63,311 nucleotides of DNA from CAYFPO01 sp964345035 (GTDB taxonomy: Bacteria > Fidelibacterota > Marinisomatia > SCGC-AAA003-L08 > GCA-002704045): contig CAYFPO010000009.1 in the NCBI GenBank assembly GCA_964345035.1, forward strand, positions 1 through 63,311, in the 5' to 3' direction. A program made the position numbers and the translations under genes. Below the pieces are notes generated by a model. It saw nothing but the letters and a program-made list of their open reading frames with translations. It did not search any database and was not told the DNA's origin. Below, in pieces: positions 61,901 through 63,311 of this stretch; the stretch's first letter is position 1, and each line of letters starts with the position of its first letter.

Positions 61901-62271
61901 TTGGAACCTATTAATTTTCGGTTTTCGATTTGAAGTGTGTTCAGGATTCTATCGGCTATAACTGTTGAACGTGCTCCAATATATCGTGCAATATACTCAT
62001 CATCACGGTTTCCAAACCATTGGTTACGATTTATGAGAAACCGCAGAATATGGTAACCAAATCCGGTGCAGGTCAGTATCCAGAAAATCGCCATGATTTT
62101 CCTCCGGTAAACGATATCGAGGTAAAATACGGATTCAATCCACAACAAAATAAAGAAAAATGGAATTGAAATGCCAATTATACGAATCACTCCCGTAAGA
62201 CATTCACTCTCAGCCAAACGATTCCTGACTGTATTTATATATCCACGAATTGTTGTATTTGAATCAGACAT
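58912..62271 (-). CDS. Large DUF4175-like membrane protein with coiled coil
   Basis: An 1119-residue protein. Three N-terminal helices (near 25-45, 50-75 and 165-185) anchor it, followed by extracytoplasmic Ig-like strands (PVIEDIQFTIVPPVY, FSVIPDTPPEIIVFAPERE). From about 520 to 760 a very Glu/Gln/Met-rich coiled coil runs (EDIQEQIEQIQEQMELMN), and further helical Gln/Met-rich stretches lead to the C-terminus (GPAGLPSNLGEREILLIEAM). DUF4175-type proteins with this layout stand next to DUF4159 and MoxR/BatA-type genes. The Met/Gln content may reflect a flexible oligomeric stalk. Function unknown. Confidence 0.75.
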   Translation of the reverse strand: MSDSNTTIRGYINTVRNRLAESECLTGVIRIIGISIPFFFILLWIESVFYLDIVYRRKIMAIFWILTCTGFGYHILRFLINRNQWFGNRDDEYIARYIGARSTVIADRILNTLQIENRKLIGSNDSSLIDHAVNRMKSKLETITPESIIKAISRKLIQTTVGITVLCLILTVIFRNSLLSSGQRLLNPLTEFSVPMPFTLVSMSGNQSILGGDTVTVSITGVGELPDSVELNWESISTKKEKNISAVNEVFTAIFPDVNADLVVWAEVHNTSWFSPWNTILSEKDTIFVTDRPVIEDIQFTIVPPVYTEEEPFTHPGNITDIHTLKGSRANVAATASKSLSKSWIVMNGARSEFAIRDNQITGDFTVLEDLEVSFWCIDQNLVANIHPPQYRFSVIPDTPPEIIVFAPEREFDLDENMAVEFNVQVTDDYGFTDAAIEFRIVHPDYLQKDTTIYNHPLTSLLQRVKSQQLYYNWEIEYLNLGPEDELHFHILVRDNNTLTGPSVSRSQKFIGRYPSLEDLFMDFESDEKEVEAETESIQMTLEDVQELVEELELELLKSDEVNWEQTQKVEETLQKMEDIQEQIEQIQEQMELMNEMAENNQLVSQELQEKFSQLQDLLSEIMTPELLEAMEKLQQAMENMDPEEMLQALQEFEFNAEEFEEQLDRFMEMFQQAMAEQKLDEVVKRLEEMVEEQTEIMEEMSEPDANTNELASRERRQEEGFDHLRDAMEEAAESMEKFAAQPAQELQELADSELTSETGQELEDTRKSLQQQDMQNAMGSGSQSQQNLEEMLNQASSIQQEYQEQTVAEMVNLFQRVVQSILAVSHGQEKLNSEGKLLKSRSPRLVELAVKQGITRSQTNQAIEQLLELSRKSFYISPAINRAMGKGRTNMDKAITQLEQRNISNGKSAQSKAIEGLNEAANLMLAAMDQMQQSGSASGFQSFMESLAEMSGQQEGINNSTMQLGGMSMMNQQGMMQRLQAQQQQLQKALSDLLNENPGEESGGLGKAEKEMEDVIEDFKRRKVDRQTMEQQERILSRMLDAQKSLSQRDYSEKRKSKQGETFTYDGPAGLPSNLGEREILLIEAMEEALQEGHSREYQNIIKTYFRELQKVENQENE

Positions 62272-62340
62272 ATTGAATATTTTGGGATAGAATTTGCTGT
62301 GATAAACGAATCAAGGATTTATGGTGATCATAAAAGTGCA

Positions 62341-63036
62341 TTATCTGCTTAAAGCATACAAAATAATATTGGTTCCCATTTCCAGTGCTGCTCTTTGAAT
62401 TTCCGGCGGATCACTATGAACTTCAGGATCTTCCCACCCATCGCCGAGATCACTTTCGTAGGTATATAGTACAACCAGTTTTTCATCGTAAAACAATCCC
62501 AATGCTTGCGGACGTTTATTATCATGCTCGTGCACCTTGGGTAATCCGGTTTCGAATTCAAATAATATATGAAATATTGGATGATCTGGTGGTAATTCTA
62601 CCCAGTCCAATTCAGGAAACACTTTTTTCATTTCTCTGCGGAAAGACTCATCTATTCCATAATTGTCATCGGCATGGAGAAATGCACCTCTGATGAGATG
62701 GTCACGGAGAATTTGTGCTTCCTCATCACTGAATTTGATATTCCCATGCCCGGTCAAATACAGATAAGGACTTGAATAAAACACATCATCTCCGATCTTT
62801 GCACGTTTTTCTGCTGGGTCTACTGCCACATTGGTCTGTTGTCTGAGAAATGATAACAGATTGGGAATTGAACTGGGATCACAATACCAATCCCCACCGC
62901 CCCCATAATGAATTCGAGTGATGGTGAACGCACCAGCAGGAACAGTATTTCCACTCCAAACAAATGACCCAAATAAAATCCCAAAACTAAATAAAATTGA
63001 TTTCATAACAGGCGGGAAAATTACAGTAAATTTCAT
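62341..63036 (-). CDS. DUF4159 family exported protein
   Basis: A 231-residue protein with a signal peptide (SILFSFGILFGSFVWSG). TRIHYGGGGDWYCDPSSIPN, VDPAEKRAKIGDD, PYLYLTGHGNIKFSDEEAQI, RGAFLHADDNYGIDESFRRE and DPEVHSDPPEIQR are the DUF4159 blocks, which share a fold with GATase-like proteins. It is the first visible gene of the operon running down to the GATase-like gene at 55678. In related genomes MoxR ATPase and DUF58/von Willebrand genes are upstream; here they would lie beyond the window or be absent. Confidence 0.88.
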   Translation of the reverse strand: MKFTVIFPPVMKSILFSFGILFGSFVWSGNTVPAGAFTITRIHYGGGGDWYCDPSSIPNLLSFLRQQTNVAVDPAEKRAKIGDDVFYSSPYLYLTGHGNIKFSDEEAQILRDHLIRGAFLHADDNYGIDESFRREMKKVFPELDWVELPPDHPIFHILFEFETGLPKVHEHDNKRPQALGLFYDEKLVVLYTYESDLGDGWEDPEVHSDPPEIQRAALEMGTNIILYALSR

Positions 63037-63311
63037 ATTGGATTTAGGAGAGAATATTTTCTATTTCTCGTTTTCAATCAATGTGAATTGATTATGAGTA
63101 AATTGGAGTAATGGAAATAAAATATCTGTTTATGATAATAATTTTCAATATGTTTAACCGGCTATTGTTACAGTATAACCGGAATAAAAATAAGAGTAAT
63201 TATGGTGATAATTCCCTTAATTACTATGAGTTAGAAAATAATAACAAAAAATGTATAACCGGCCGTTTGAGTAAGATAATCAATTTTGCTTAAGTCGTAT
63301 ATACAGGGTTA
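63037..63311. other. AT-rich end of window, no supported gene
   Basis: Upstream region of the DUF4159 gene. A 60-codon open frame on the plus strand (63111-63293) has Asn/Lys/Ile-rich, low-complexity translation and a GGAG too close to its ATG, so I do not call it. TATAACCGG occurs at about 63174 and 63256, with TTAACCGG near 63158; too little to call a repeat family. A promoter for the minus-strand operon should lie here. Confidence 0.3.

Noticed and set aside
63111..63293. 60-codon open frame at the end of the window
   Set aside because: Asn/Lys/Ile-rich low-complexity product from very AT-rich DNA, with GGAG only two bases from the ATG.
1..63311. CRISPR array, prophage, integrase or insertion sequence
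   Set aside because: No regularly spaced repeats, Cas proteins, phage structural genes, transposases or integrases were seen on either strand.
1..63311. tRNA or rRNA genes
   Set aside because: Gaps are short; none contained a T-loop GGTTCRA with matching stems or rRNA-like conserved sequence.

Overview
The window is AT-rich, gene-dense DNA from a Gram-negative bacterium of the Fibrobacteres-Chlorobi-Bacteroidetes (FCB) group. The most likely home is the Marinimicrobia (SAR406)/Neomarinimicrobiota or a close relative. The placement rests on an lpxC-fabZ fusion, a TonB-dependent receptor followed by a DUF4249 gene, a C-terminal domain that looks like a type IX secretion signal, calcium-binding repeats of the dockerin type on secreted proteins, a GCTDPDAVNYNPNAT-type module, and a DUF4159/DUF4175-like operon. 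It is an inference from gene content; no rRNA or tRNA gene was seen. TTG and GTG starts are frequent.

Layout. (1) 2-6246, plus strand: a surface-sugar operon of acylneuraminate cytidylyltransferase (5' end missing), an LtaS-like membrane sulfatase, NeuB, a KdsC-family phosphatase, a WaaA-like Kdo transferase and a DUF3108 protein. (2) 6229-18210, minus strand: a tightly packed envelope operon read mrp, two membrane proteins, uppS, bamA, skp, lpxD, lpxC-fabZ, lpxA, an unknown exported protein, dxr, rseP. (3) 18390-28004, plus strand: an MFS exporter, RNase E/G, L21, L27 and a terminator, then four envelope proteins (a bactofilin-like/beta-barrel fusion, a toast-rack-like protein, a TonB receptor, a DUF4249 protein). 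(4) 28005-28926: no intact gene; two decayed genes for small secreted proteins and several hairpins. (5) 28927-34196, minus strand: housekeeping and stress genes (Lon-N domain protein, Rieske protein, ElbB, QueG, two GNATs, a TPR protein, an outer-membrane protein). (6) 34295-50107, minus strand: a large extracytoplasmic block holding a 1036-residue protein of five tandem repeats, two secreted nuclease-type proteins, two FadL/PorV-like barrels, a barrel with a helix-hairpin-helix head, and two multidomain secreted proteins. (7) 50359-54622: a lipid kinase, a three-gene ABC exporter and a mazEF pair with a palindromic operator. (8) 54681-63036, minus strand: a lipoprotein pseudogene with two in-frame stops, then the DUF4159, DUF4175-like, TPR and GATase-like operon.

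How the parts fit. Blocks 1 and 2 together build and assemble the outer membrane: isoprenoid and undecaprenyl supply, lipid A, nonulosonate/Kdo sugars, the BAM machinery and envelope-stress proteolysis. Block 6 looks like an export and surface-display set directed at nucleic acids. It has two endonuclease/exonuclease/phosphatase domains with all recognisable catalytic motifs, lamin-tail and OB-like modules of the kind found in extracellular nucleases, a PorV-like protein and a ComEA-like helix-hairpin-helix barrel. One of its nucleases carries a 5'-nucleotidase-like domain whose metal and catalytic residues are almost all replaced. The most novel-looking protein is the five-repeat product at 34295-37405. 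All family names come from motif recognition by eye, not from a database search.
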